From positions 3,242,722-3,306,721 of the forward strand of contig NZ_CP049865.1 in the NCBI RefSeq assembly GCF_011393335.1: DNA of 64,000 nt. The letters are read 5' to 3'. The stretch is from Propioniciclava coleopterorum. GTDB taxonomy: Bacteria; Actinomycetota; Actinomycetes; Propionibacteriales; Propionibacteriaceae. Below are positions 43,784-55,190 of the stretch, one piece after another; the first letter of the stretch is position 1, and every line of letters starts with the position of its first letter. A program made the translations under genes and the position numbers. A model generated the notes under the pieces. The model searched no databases. It saw nothing but the letters and a program-made list of their open reading frames with translations, and was not told the DNA's origin.

Positions 43784-45817
43784 GTGAACGTCGCGGACGC
43801 CCTGAAGCGAGTACTGGTCGGGCGCAAGCTGGCCAGTGCCCAGCTGGGGGAGACCCTGCTCCCCAAGCGCATCGCGTTGCCGGTCTTCGCCTCCGACGCG
43901 CTCTCCTCGGTCGCCTACGCCCCCGACGAGATCATCCTCACCCTCAGCCTGGCCGGCGTCGCCGGCTTCTTCTTCTCCTGGCAGATCGGGCTCGCGGTCG
44001 CGGTCGTCATGGCGGTGGTGGTGCTGTCCTACCGCCAGACGGTGCACGCCTATCCCTCCGGCGGCGGCGACTTCGAGGTCGCCACCGTGAACCTCGGACC
44101 CAACGCGGGCCTGACGGTCGCCTCGGCCCTGTTGGTCGACTACATCCTCACGGTGGCCGTCTCGGTGAGTTCGGGGGTGCAGAACGCCAAGGCGCTGTTC
44201 CCGTTCATGGTCGGCTACGAGGGGGTGGTGGCTGCGGTCATCATCCTGGTGCTGATGGCCATGAACCTGCGCGGCGTCCGGGAGTCGGGGACGCTGTTCG
44301 CGATCCCGACCTACGGGTTCATGTTCGCCGTGCTGGGCATGATCCTCGTCGGCCTGTTCCGGATCTTCGTGCTGGGGCAGCCGCTGAACGCCCCGACCGC
44401 CGAGTTCGACGTGGTCGGCGACCCGTTCTACTCCCAACTGACCGGCTTCGCCATGATCGCGCTGCTCGCCCGGGCGTTCTCGTCCGGATCGGCGGCGCTG
44501 ACCGGCGTGGAGGCGATCTCCAACGGCGTCCCGGCGTTCCGCGAGCCGAAGAGCCGCAACGCCGCCACGACGCTGGCGCTGCTCGGCACGATCGCGATCT
44601 CGATGCTCACCGGCATCCTCGCCCTGGCGAACCTGACGCGGGCCAAGATGGTCGACGAGGCGGCGGGCGTCCACTTCACGCTCAACGGCGCCCCGGTCGA
44701 GGACCATCAGGACACGATCATCGCCCAGCTGGCCGCCACGGTGTTCGACGTGTTCCCGGTGGGCTTCGTGCTGGTGATCACCATGACGATGATCATCCTG
44801 TTCCTCGCCGCCAACACCGCGTTCAACGGCTTCCCGGTGCTGAGCTCGATCCTGGCCCGTCACGGCTTCCTGCCCAAGGCGCTCTACACCCGGGGCGACC
44901 GGCTGGCCTACAGCAACGGCATCATCCTGCTCGCGTTGGCGGCGGTCGGGCTGGTGCTGGTCTTCAACGCCAGCGTCACCGCCCTCATCCAGCTGTACGT
45001 CGTCGGCGTCTTCGTGTCCTTCACCGTCAGCCAGCTGGGGATGCTGCGGCACTGGACGCGCCACCTCGCGACCGAGGTCGACCCGGCCGCACGCCGGACG
45101 ATGAAGCGGGCCCGCGCCATCAACGCGGTCGGCCTCACGTTCACCGGCACCGTGCTCGTCATCGTGCTGGCCTCGAAGTTCATCTACGGCGCCTACCTGG
45201 CGATCCTGGCCATGGCGCTGCTGTTCGTCCTGATGAAGCTCATCAGCCGGCACTACCAGAAGGTGGCCGAGGAGACGGCGCTGTCGCCCTCGGACGTCCG
45301 GATGCTGCCCAGCCGGGTGCACGCCGTGGTGCTGGTGACGGAACTGGACAAGCCCTCGCTGCGGGCCGTGACCTTCGCGCGGGCGAGCCGGTCCAGCAGC
45401 ATGGAGGCGGTCACCGTCGCCTCCGACGAGGAGCACACCCGCCACATCCGCGAGCAGTGGGACGCGCTGGATCCCGGCATGCCGCTCAAGATCATCTCCA
45501 GCCCCTACCGCGAGGTCGTCACCCCCTTCGTCAAGTACGTCAAGGGCCTCAGCTCGGGCAACCCGCGCGACGTGGTCATGGTCTACGTCCCCGAACTGGT
45601 GGTGGGCCACTGGTGGGAGCGGCTGCTGCACAACCAGACCACGCTGCTCATCAAGACGCGGCTCGCGTTCGTGCGCGGCGTCATCACCGCGGCGGTGCCG
45701 TACCAGCTGGCGTCCTCGCGGCACGCCATCGACCGGGTCGTCCGGCAGGACGGCGCCAAGTGGCGGCGCCCCGGCACCGGCACCGTGCACTCCGGCGCCC
45801 ACCTCGACGATGAGTGA
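43784..45817 (+). CDS. APC superfamily transporter, KimA-like potassium importer
   Basis: 677 residues: twelve membrane helices to about residue 470, then a 200-residue cytoplasmic C-terminal domain. The N-terminus FASDALSSVAYAPDEIILTL and HAYPSGGGDFEVATVNLGPN are the substrate-site helices seen in the KUP/KimA group; the C-terminal part (VHAVVLVTELDKPSLRAVTF) has a USP-like fold as in KimA. Potassium is the best-supported substrate because a TrkA pair is divergently encoded next to it. An amino-acid substrate is the alternative. GTG at 43784, leaderless. Overlaps the next gene by 8 bases. Confidence 0.85.
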   Translation: MNVADALKRVLVGRKLASAQLGETLLPKRIALPVFASDALSSVAYAPDEIILTLSLAGVAGFFFSWQIGLAVAVVMAVVVLSYRQTVHAYPSGGGDFEVATVNLGPNAGLTVASALLVDYILTVAVSVSSGVQNAKALFPFMVGYEGVVAAVIILVLMAMNLRGVRESGTLFAIPTYGFMFAVLGMILVGLFRIFVLGQPLNAPTAEFDVVGDPFYSQLTGFAMIALLARAFSSGSAALTGVEAISNGVPAFREPKSRNAATTLALLGTIAISMLTGILALANLTRAKMVDEAAGVHFTLNGAPVEDHQDTIIAQLAATVFDVFPVGFVLVITMTMIILFLAANTAFNGFPVLSSILARHGFLPKALYTRGDRLAYSNGIILLALAAVGLVLVFNASVTALIQLYVVGVFVSFTVSQLGMLRHWTRHLATEVDPAARRTMKRARAINAVGLTFTGTVLVIVLASKFIYGAYLAILAMALLFVLMKLISRHYQKVAEETALSPSDVRMLPSRVHAVVLVTELDKPSLRAVTFARASRSSSMEAVTVASDEEHTRHIREQWDALDPGMPLKIISSPYREVVTPFVKYVKGLSSGNPRDVVMVYVPELVVGHWWERLLHNQTTLLIKTRLAFVRGVITAAVPYQLASSRHAIDRVVRQDGAKWRRPGTGTVHSGAHLDDE

Positions 45818-46982
45818 GGACGCGCCCGCGGTCGGCGACGTGCTCGCCGACGTCGAGATCGGGCCGATCGCGCACGGCGGGCACTGGGTCGCCCGGCACG
45901 AGGGCCGCGTCGTGTTCGTGCGGCACGCCCTGGCCGGGGAGCGGGTCGTCGTCCGGCTCACGGGGGTCGCCAAGCGGCACGCGTTCGGCGACGCGGTCGC
46001 CGTCATCGAGGCCAGCCCGCACCGGGTCGAGGAGCCCTGCGCGATCGCGGCGACGTGCGGGGGCTGCGACTTCCAGCACGTGGAGGTCGGGCACCAGCGC
46101 GAGCTCAAGCGTCAGGTGGTCGCCGAGCAGGTGCGCCGCCTGGCCGGGATCGCGTGGGACGGCGAGGTGGAGGGGGTCGACCCGGACGCCTTCGGCTGGC
46201 GGACGCGGATGCGGTACCGCCGCGGAGGCGAAGGCTGGGGGCTGCGCCGCAGCCGCTCGCACGAGGTGTCGGCCCTGCCGGCGGTCGGCTGCCTGATCGC
46301 CGCGCCCGCCCTCGCCGCGCCGCCCCCGGACGCCGCCGGCGACGAGATCATCGGCGTCGACGGGCCTCAGGGGTCCGTCTGGGTCGCACCGGGCGCCGAG
46401 ACGGTCGTGACGGCGCAGGCGGCCGGGCGGTCGTGGCGCGTGCGCGCCGACGGCTTCTGGCAGGTCCACCCCCAGGCGGCCGACACGCTCGTGGCGGCGG
46501 TGCTCGACGGGGTGCGGCCCCGTCCCGACGAGGTGGCCCTCGATCTCTACTGCGGCGTCGGGCTGTTCGCCGGCGCCCTGGTGGACGCCGGCCTGCGGGT
46601 CACCGGCGTCGAGGGCGCCCGCGAGGCCGTCGAGTTGGCCCGGGGCAACGTGCCCGAGGCGCGCTTCCTGTCCGGGGGAGTGGAGAAGGTGCTGGCGCGG
46701 CGCCCCCCGCGCGGTCGCCGTGGCGGCCCGCCCGCGCTGCCGGATCGCGCCGACGTGGTCGTCCTGGACCCCCCGCGCACCGGCGCGGGTGCCGCGGTGA
46801 TCGAGGCCGTCGCCCGGCGGCGTCCCCGGGTCGTGGCCTACGTCGCGTGCGACCCGGCGGCGCTGGCGCGCGACCTGCGCACGGCCGGCGAGCACGGCTA
46901 CCGCGTCGCGTCGCTGCGGGCCTTCGACCTGTTCCCGCAGACGCATCACGTGGAGTGCGTGGCGATCCTGACCCGGGGGTAA
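45810..46982 (+). CDS. class I SAM-dependent RNA methyltransferase (TrmA/RlmD family)
   Basis: 390 residues. N-terminal TRAM domain (residues 8-70, GPIAHGGHWVARHEGRVVFV), an iron-sulphur motif EEPCAIAATCGGCDFQH near 75-90, and a C-terminal methyltransferase with the SAM loop ALDLYCGVGLFAGAL near 247 and DPPRTGAGAAVIEA, VAYVACDPAALARDL with the catalytic Cys near 350. Methylates uridine C5 in rRNA or tRNA; which position is not predictable. Homologue in position of Rv2689c. ATG overlaps the transporter stop. Followed closely by the small Cys-rich gene. Confidence 0.88.
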   Translation: MSEDAPAVGDVLADVEIGPIAHGGHWVARHEGRVVFVRHALAGERVVVRLTGVAKRHAFGDAVAVIEASPHRVEEPCAIAATCGGCDFQHVEVGHQRELKRQVVAEQVRRLAGIAWDGEVEGVDPDAFGWRTRMRYRRGGEGWGLRRSRSHEVSALPAVGCLIAAPALAAPPPDAAGDEIIGVDGPQGSVWVAPGAETVVTAQAAGRSWRVRADGFWQVHPQAADTLVAAVLDGVRPRPDEVALDLYCGVGLFAGALVDAGLRVTGVEGAREAVELARGNVPEARFLSGGVEKVLARRPPRGRRGGPPALPDRADVVVLDPPRTGAGAAVIEAVARRRPRVVAYVACDPAALARDLRTAGEHGYRVASLRAFDLFPQTHHVECVAILTRG

Positions 46983-47003
46983 GCTCGCGCGCAGGAGGGA
47001 TGG

Positions 47004-47180
47004 ATGGCTCGCTACATCGAGGCTCGTTGCCCGTTGCGCCCGCAGGACAAGTGCTCCTTGTGCACCCCCGGGGCCGACGGACCGCACAACTGCGGCCTCG
47101 TGTACCTGATGATGGACGACGACGAGTTGCGCGAAGAGTATGCGGCGCGTCGGCGGGCCGATCGGGCTCATCGCGGCTGA
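47004..47180 (+). CDS. 58-residue Cys-rich protein (DUF6767-like)
   Basis: Too short for standard ORF cut-offs. ATG at 47004 with AGGAGGG just upstream; stop TGA at 47178. The peptide has RCPLRPQDKCSLCTPGADGP then HNCGLVYLMMDDDELREEY: four cysteines in the first 33 residues (Cys9, Cys16, Cys19, Cys30), probably one metal site, and a charged helical C-terminus. I recognise it as close to a small actinobacterial family annotated DUF6767; that name is from memory. It is the last gene of the APC/methyltransferase unit, 21 bases after it. Confidence 0.65.
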   Translation: MARYIEARCPLRPQDKCSLCTPGADGPHNCGLVYLMMDDDELREEYAARRRADRAHRG

Positions 47181-47207
47181 TCCATTCCCGGAGCACAGGA
47201 AGTACGC

Positions 47208-47213
47208 TATTAT
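47208..47213 (+). promoter_or_regulatory. -10 box TATTAT of the aconitase promoter
   Basis: TATTAT is one base from consensus, with TTCCCG (47185-47190) as a weak -35 at 17 bases. Transcription would begin near 47220, inside the palindrome, giving a leader of about 40 bases. Confidence 0.55.
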
Positions 47214-47228
47214 CTCGACGTCGAGATA
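47211..47228. promoter_or_regulatory. 18-bp perfect palindrome TATCTCGACGTCGAGATA, operator of aconitase
   Basis: Exact self-complement that overlaps the -10 element and the predicted transcription start. A protein bound here would block initiation. No regulator gene lies next to it; the gene downstream of aconitase encodes a membrane protein, not the TetR-type AcnR seen in corynebacteria. Confidence 0.65.
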
Positions 47229-47258
47229 TTAGTGAACGTCGACCAGGAGGCAGACCAC

Positions 47259-50080
<2,822 letters not shown>

Positions 50081-50102
50081 TCCGCGGCGCGCACCGCTGA
50101 GC

Positions 50103-50135
50103 GTCACCCCGGCCGGGCACACTGGCCGGGGTGAC
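50103..50135 (+). terminator. 12-bp perfect stem after aconitase
   Basis: GTCACCCCGGCC (50103-50114) pairs exactly with its complement (50124-50135) over nine bases, 23 bases past the aconitase stop. No T-tract. Confidence 0.6.
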
Positions 50136-50154
50136 GTCCGTTTCGAGGAGGGGC

Positions 50155-50628
50155 ATGGACGAGCAGGAGATCAGGTTCCGGGTCGCGGAGGCGCCCGTGG
50201 GCGGCGGGCGCATCGCCTGGTCGTACCTGGGCACGCTGCTGGCGGCGCTCGTGGCGACCCTGCTGTGGGCGGCCTGGAGCCCGTTCGGCGGCGGCTTCTG
50301 CGGGCCCGACAACCCCACCTGCGAGCTCGGCTGGAACATCGTCGGCTTCCTCGGGGCGCTGGTGCTGGCGCTCGCGCTGCCGGCCTACGTCCTGCGGCTC
50401 GGCTGGGAGTGGTGGGGCGTCGGCGCGGCCGTCCTGCTCGGCACGCCCGTATGGGGCGACGGCGCCACGCCGCGGACGATCCTGATCGTCGCCCTGGGCA
50501 TGCCGCTGCTCGCGGCCCTGCTGACGTGGCGCGGCCCGGCGCGACCCCGCTGGCGGCCGTGGCTGGTCGTCGGGCTGCTGGCGCTGGCGGTGGCGGGCTC
50601 CGCGCTGGTGCTCCTGCTGCTGTTCTGA
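50155..50628 (+). CDS. small membrane protein of unknown function
   Basis: 157 residues with four predicted helices (about 22-42, 60-80, 88-105, 132-155). The short first loop carries [13 protein letters not shown] with two cysteines that may form a disulphide outside the cell. I do not recognise the family. The ATG at 50155 has GAGGAGGGG in front; a GTG at 50131 in the same frame is the alternative but lies in the terminator stem. Stop is 7 bases before the -35 of the LexA-controlled gene. Confidence 0.6.
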   Translation: MDEQEIRFRVAEAPVGGGRIAWSYLGTLLAALVATLLWAAWSPFGGGFCGPDNPTCELGWNIVGFLGALVLALALPAYVLRLGWEWWGVGAAVLLGTPVWGDGATPRTILIVALGMPLLAALLTWRGPARPRWRPWLVVGLLALAVAGSALVLLLLF

Positions 50629-50634
50629 CCCGCC

Positions 50635-50664
50635 TTGAAACCTGTCCGACCCGACGCCTAGAAT
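50635..50664 (+). promoter_or_regulatory. strong promoter of the SOS-box gene
   Basis: TTGAAA (50635-50640), 18-base spacer, TAGAAT (50659-50664). One of the best sigma-A promoters in the window. Predicted start near 50671, inside the LexA site. Confidence 0.72.
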
Positions 50665-50679
50665 CGAACGCACGTTCGA
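50664..50679. promoter_or_regulatory. LexA binding site (SOS box) TCGAACGCACGTTCGA
   Basis: Exact match to the actinobacterial SOS box TCGAAC-N4-GTTCGA, directly after the -10 element and covering the predicted transcription start, the usual position for LexA repression. Confidence 0.88.
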
Positions 50680-50693
50680 AGAAGGGGGTCGCC

Positions 50694-51159
50694 ATGGGCA
50701 CGATGACGTGGACGCCGATGGGCTCGCACGGCTTCGGCCGGCACGCCGACGGGGGCGTCGCCCCAGCGGACGCACCCGCTTCCCGGCCCAGACGGCGCTG
50801 TACACGCCGCCGGGCTGGCCGCAGGAGGTGCAGCCGCCGCACACCCCGGAGTGGGAGGTCACGGCGACGGCGTTCCTGCTCGACTGCTGCCCGGCCGACT
50901 ACCGCGGCTACCCCGTCCTGCGCCGCCACCCCGTCGTGCTGGCCAGGTTCGCGGCCGAGTACGTCGAGTCGCAGATCGGGGCGTGCCGCGACGGCCTGGG
51001 CGGCGTCCGGGCGAGCCTGGGGGAGCTGGTGGACCCCCGGTGCTGGAGGCGGCGCTCGCCGCGTGGCACGAGCAGGAGGCGCTGCTGCGGCGGCGCCGAC
51101 GCGAGGTCGCGCTGGTGGAGGAGGCGCTGCGGGGCAAGGTGTTCATCCGCAAGCTCTGA
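50694..51159 (+). CDS. unknown protein under LexA control, two frameshifts
   Basis: Unrecognised 155-residue protein after correction. It starts [20 protein letters not shown] with GAAGGGGGT before the ATG. The frame shifts back by one at G5 50751-50755 and again at C5 51034-51038; the joined protein then has a Trp/Pro-rich N-terminal third with [20 protein letters not shown], a central helical part with [20 protein letters not shown], and a C-terminal coiled-coil-like helix with [18 protein letters not shown]. No catalytic motif or membrane segment. A perfect SOS box and promoter precede it, so it should be induced by DNA damage. Possible roles are a division inhibitor or a polymerase/repair accessory factor; nothing in the sequence decides. 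Confidence 0.7.
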
Positions 51160-51167
51160 GCGGCCGC

Positions 51168-51185
51168 GGTGCGCTCGTGCGCACC
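51168..51185 (+). terminator. small hairpin after the SOS-box gene
   Basis: GGTGCGC pairs with GCGCACC over TCGT, 9 bases after the stop. Short stem, no T-tract. Confidence 0.4.
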
Positions 51186-51229
51186 GCCAGGAACATGGCC
51201 CCGGGGACGCCGGTCGCACGCAACGCCGT

Positions 51230-51248
51230 CATCCGTGGCCCACGGATG
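51230..51248. repeat. 19-bp inverted repeat upstream of dxs
   Basis: CATCCGTGG and CCACGGATG flank a single C. It lies about 47 bases before the dxs -10 box, so it could be an operator; it could equally act as an 8-bp terminator stem for the SOS gene. Confidence 0.4.
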
Positions 51249-51294
51249 CACCCGCCCCGGAGCGTTGGCGGATGGCGTCGGGGCCCGACACGCC

Positions 51295-51300
51295 TAGAAT
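51295..51300 (+). promoter_or_regulatory. -10 box TAGAAT for dxs
   Basis: TAGAAT ends 7 bases before ATG 51308; no ribosome-binding site, leaderless type. Confidence 0.55.
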
Positions 51301-51307
51301 CGATCCC

Positions 51308-53229
51308 ATGTCGTTTCTCGAGGCGGTGCACGGGCCGCGTGACCTGCGGGCGCTGAGCGGCGCGCAGCTCACGCAGTTGGCCGAGGAGATCAGGGCCTTC
51401 CTGATCCGGAACGTGAGCCGGACGGGCGGGCACCTCGGCCCCAACCTCGGCGTCGTCGAGCTCACCCTCGCGCTGCACCGCGTCTTCGACTCCCCGCACG
51501 ACCCCATCGTCTTCGACACCGGCCACCAGAGCTACGTCCACAAGATCATCACCGGCCGGCAGGCCGGCTTCCCCACGCTCCGCCAGCGGGGCGGCCTGTC
51601 GGGCTACCCCGACCGCGCCGAGAGCCCGCACGACTGGGTCGAGAACTCCCACGCGACGACGTCCCTGAGCTGGGCCGAGGGTCTGGCCAAGGGCTTCCGG
51701 CTCACCGGGGAGGACCGCACCGTGGTCGCGGTCATCGGCGACGGCGCCCTGACCGGCGGCATGGCCTGGGAGGCGCTCAACAACATCGCAGTCGGCGACG
51801 ACCTCAAGCTCGTCGTCGTGGTCAACGACAACGGCCGCTCCTACACCCCGACCGTGGGCGGGCTCGCGACGCACCTCTCGACGCTGCGCACCGACCGCCG
51901 CTACGAGCCGACGCTGCGGCAGATCAAGCAGCGCGTCCGCTCGGCACCCCTGATCGGGGGGCCGCTGTACGACGTGCTGCACGGCTTCAAGACGGGCATG
52001 AAGGACATCCTGGCTCCCCAGGGGATGTTCTCCGACCTGGGGATCAAGTACATCGGCCCCATCGACGGCCACGACCAGGCGATGCTCGAGCGGGCGCTGG
52101 AGTCGGCGCGCAACTTCGGTGGGCCGGTGCTGGTGCACTGCATCACCGTGAAGGGCAAGGGTTTCCGGGCGGCGGAGGAGGACGAGGCCGATCGGTTCCA
52201 CGCCGTGGGCCACATCGACGAGGAGACCGGCGAACCGCTCACCGCCGCGGCGCGCCGCACCTGGACCGACGCGTTCCGCGAGCACGTGGTCACGCTGGCC
52301 GACCGGCACCCCGAGGTCGTCGGCATCACCGCCGCCATGCTGCACCCCACCGGCCTGGACGCCTTCAAGGCCCGCCACCCCGAGCGCGTCTTCGACGTCG
52401 GCATCGCCGAGCAACACGCGGCCACGTCCGCGGCGGGGCTGGCCGCCGCCGGGCTGCACCCGATCGTCGCGCTGTACGCCAGCTTCCTCAACCGCGCGTT
52501 CGACCAGGTGCTCATGGACATCGCGCTGCACCGCCAGGGCGTCACGTTCGTCCTCGACCGCGCCGGCATCACCGGCCCCGACGGACCCAGCCACCACGGC
52601 ATGTGGGACACGTCGCTCCTGCCGCTGGTCCCCGGCGTCCACCTGGCCGCCCCCGCGACGAGCCGCGCCTGCAGGACGCCCTCGACGTCGCCGTCACCAT
52701 CTCGGACGCACCGTCGGTGGTCCGCTACTCCAAGGACCCGCTCGCCGACCCGCTGCCCGCCCAGCGCGCCACGCCCGCCGGCGACGTGCTGTGGGAGGAG
52801 CCCGGAGCGGCCGTGCTGCTGGTCGGCTACGGGCCGCTGGCCCGCACCGCCGTCGACGCGGCCCGTCTCGCGGGGGAGCAGGGCGTCCCGGTCGCCGTCC
52901 TGGACCCGCTGTGGGCCCTGCCCGTCTCGGGCGACCTCATCGAGGTGTGCCGTGGCTACGACCTGGTGGTCACCCTGGAGGACGGTGGGGTCACGGGCGG
53001 CCTGGGGGCCGCCCTGGCGCTGGCGTGCGGTCAGAACGGCGTCTGGACGCCGGTGCGGCCCCTCGGCGTCCCGCAGCGGTTCATCCCGGCGGCGAGCCGC
53101 GCCGAGATCCTCGACGACCTGGGCCTGACGCCCGAGGGCGTCGCGCGCAGCGTCGTCGACCTCGCGTTGGACCGCGCGGTCGTGCAGTTGTCCTCGCCCG
53201 CACCCGACGTGCAGCGCCGCCCCTCCTGA
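51308..53229 (+). CDS. dxs: 1-deoxy-D-xylulose-5-phosphate synthase, frameshifted
   Basis: First step of the MEP isoprenoid route: pyruvate plus glyceraldehyde 3-phosphate to DXP, thiamine diphosphate dependent. Motifs: [20 protein letters not shown] near residue 40, the cofactor site [17 protein letters not shown] near 145, and [20 protein letters not shown] near 362 with the catalytic Glu. The frame breaks after VHLAAP at the C5 run 52650-52654; the adjacent frame continues [20 protein letters not shown] to 53229, giving 640 residues, the normal length. Very probably a sequencing gap, since the gene is expected to be essential. Leaderless start. Confidence 0.93.
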
Positions 53230-53246
53230 GCCGGCCGCGCGGGCCG

Positions 53247-54521
53247 CTAGATCAGGCCGGTGACGACCGGGACGACCAGCGCCCGCTGCCAGGGGCGCAC
53301 CCCGAGGTCGGTCAGGAAGGCGTCCACCGACGCGGTGGTCGCCGGCGTCGGCGGCTCGAAGGCCAGCCTGCGCAGCGCGTCCGGGGCGATGAGGTTCTCC
53401 ACCGGAACCGACCACGCCTCGGCGACCTCCATCGTCGCGGGACGCATCTTCGCCCAGCGCTCGGCCGCCTCGGGGAACCGGTTGGCCCACCCCTTGGGGT
53501 GCGGGGGCCCCTCGGCCGGCGGACGCTTGGCCGGCAACTCGGGGCCGGGCAGCGCCAGCGCGCGCTCGGTGGCGGCGAGCCAGTTGGCCTCGTAGCGGGC
53601 GGCCTGCCGCCAGCGGAAGCCCTCGACGCTACGGACGGCGTCGCGCGTCAGCGTGAAGTCGCGCGCCTCCGCGCGGGCCGCCAGCCCGCTGATGGCGCGG
53701 TCGGCGAGGATGCGGCCGGGGGCCTTGTCGAGGCGCTCGGCGAGTTCGTCCCGCTCCTCCCACAGGGCGCGCACGACGGCCAGCCCGCGGGGCGTGCGGA
53801 CCTCGTGGGTGCCGGTGGTCCGCCGCCAGGGCTCGCGGCGCCGGTGCGGCTCGTCGCCCGCGTGCTCGGCCAGATGGGCGAACTCCTGATCAGCCCACTC
53901 CCGCTTGCCCGCGGCGTCCAGCTGCTCGGCCACCCAGTCGCGGAGCGGGACCAGCAGTTCGACGTCGAGGGCGGCGTAGTTGAGCCAACTGTCGGGCAGC
54001 GGGCGCCGGGACCAGTCCGATGCGGAGTGCTCCTTCGCCAGCGACATGCCCAGCGCCTGCTCGGTCAGCGCGCCCAGCGAGACGCGCGGGAGCCCGAGGA
54101 GCCGGCCGCCGAGCTCGGTGTCGAAGAGCCGGCGGGGGAGGAGTTGGACCTCCGCCAGGCACGGCAGGTCCTGCGTCGCGGCGTGCACGATCCACTCGGC
54201 GTCGCCCACCGCGTCGGCGAGGTCGTGCAGGTCGGCGCGGTCGGCGTCCCCGCTGAACGCGATGGGATCGAGCAGCACCGTGCCGGCGCCTGCGCGGCGC
54301 AACTGGATGAGGTAGGCGCGTCCGGTGTAGCGGAACCCGTGGGCCCGCTCGGTGTCGACCGCCAGCGGACCGGTGCCGGCCGCCAGCGCGCGCACCGTGG
54401 CGGCCAGCGCCTCGGGGGTGCGGACGACCTCGGGCACGCCGTCGGCGGGCGCCGAGACCAGCGTGTAGCTCGGGGCGTCCGGCTCGGTGGTGGACTCCGG
54501 TTCGGAGGGGTGGGGGCTCAT
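53247..54521 (-). CDS. ribonuclease D-like 3'-5' exonuclease with HRDC domain
   Basis: 424 residues. DEDD exonuclease motifs: AVDTERAHGFRY near residue 51 (Asp, Glu), HAATQDLPCLAEV near 110 (Asp), and SWLNYAALDVELLVPLRDWV near 180 (Tyr, Asp), then an HRDC helical domain (about 225-300) and a second HRDC-like region. Processes structured RNA 3' ends, probably tRNA. Corresponds to Rv2681 next to dxs in mycobacteria. ATG at 54521 overlaps the DUF3000 stop (ATGA). Convergent with dxs. Confidence 0.88.
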   Translation of the reverse strand: MSPHPSEPESTTEPDAPSYTLVSAPADGVPEVVRTPEALAATVRALAAGTGPLAVDTERAHGFRYTGRAYLIQLRRAGAGTVLLDPIAFSGDADRADLHDLADAVGDAEWIVHAATQDLPCLAEVQLLPRRLFDTELGGRLLGLPRVSLGALTEQALGMSLAKEHSASDWSRRPLPDSWLNYAALDVELLVPLRDWVAEQLDAAGKREWADQEFAHLAEHAGDEPHRRREPWRRTTGTHEVRTPRGLAVVRALWEERDELAERLDKAPGRILADRAISGLAARAEARDFTLTRDAVRSVEGFRWRQAARYEANWLAATERALALPGPELPAKRPPAEGPPHPKGWANRFPEAAERWAKMRPATMEVAEAWSVPVENLIAPDALRRLAFEPPTPATTASVDAFLTDLGVRPWQRALVVPVVTGLI

Positions 54522-55105
54522 CGACGCCTTCCGGGACGGTGCAGGGGGATGGGGACGACACCGTCGGGCAGCAGGGGGAGGCCCGACACCATGCACAGGA
54601 GATCCTGCCACGCCTCGATGTGCGCGACGATCCCGTCGCCCTCGGCGAGCACGGGCGTCCACGACGCCCGGATCTCCACCTCGGCGCGCCCCGGGTCGTC
54701 CTCCATCGAGCCGAAGGATTGCGAGGTGACGGCCGTCACCGTGCCCGAGGGCGCCACGTACGCGGCCCCGCGTCGGGCCAGCGCGTCCTCGAGCCAGGAC
54801 CAGCCCACCTCGGCCAGCAGGGGATCGGCGACCATCTCGGGGTCGACGGCGGCGCGGGCGAACGTCACGCAGCGGAAGGTGCCGTCCCAGGCGGGGTTGC
54901 CGTCGGGGTCGTGCAGCAGCACGAGGCGTCCGTTGCCGACCTCGTCGTCCTGGTCGTCGACGTCCGCGGCGATCGCGACGGCCTGCGGCGCGATGCGCTG
55001 CGGGGCGGGGATCTCCTCGACGGTGAGCTCCGGCCGCCAGGCCATGCCCAGCAGGGCCGACGCCGCGTCGTCGAACATCTCGGTCTCACTCGCCCTTGGC
55101 CGCAC
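54518..55105 (-). CDS. DUF3000 family protein
   Basis: 195 residues, soluble. Recognised by position before the RNase D-like gene, as in mycobacteria, and by FDDAASALLGMAWRPELTVE with GRLVLLHDPDGNPAWDGTFR near residue 60. Function unknown. GTG at 55105 with TAGCCT six bases upstream, so leaderless. Translationally coupled to the RNase D-like gene. Confidence 0.78.
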   Translation of the reverse strand: MRPRASETEMFDDAASALLGMAWRPELTVEEIPAPQRIAPQAVAIAADVDDQDDEVGNGRLVLLHDPDGNPAWDGTFRCVTFARAAVDPEMVADPLLAEVGWSWLEDALARRGAAYVAPSGTVTAVTSQSFGSMEDDPGRAEVEIRASWTPVLAEGDGIVAHIEAWQDLLCMVSGLPLLPDGVVPIPLHRPGRRR

Positions 55106-55111
55106 ACCAGC

Positions 55112-55117
55112 AGGCTA
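55112..55117 (-). promoter_or_regulatory. -10 box TAGCCT for the DUF3000 gene
   Basis: TAGCCT on the minus strand ends 6 bases before GTG 55105. Confidence 0.5.
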
Positions 55118-55190
55118 GGTCGCGCGGCGTGTCGGGCCGGGCTGGACGCGCCGGGCGCGGGCCAACCGGTGTCCGGCTAGGCGTCCTCGA

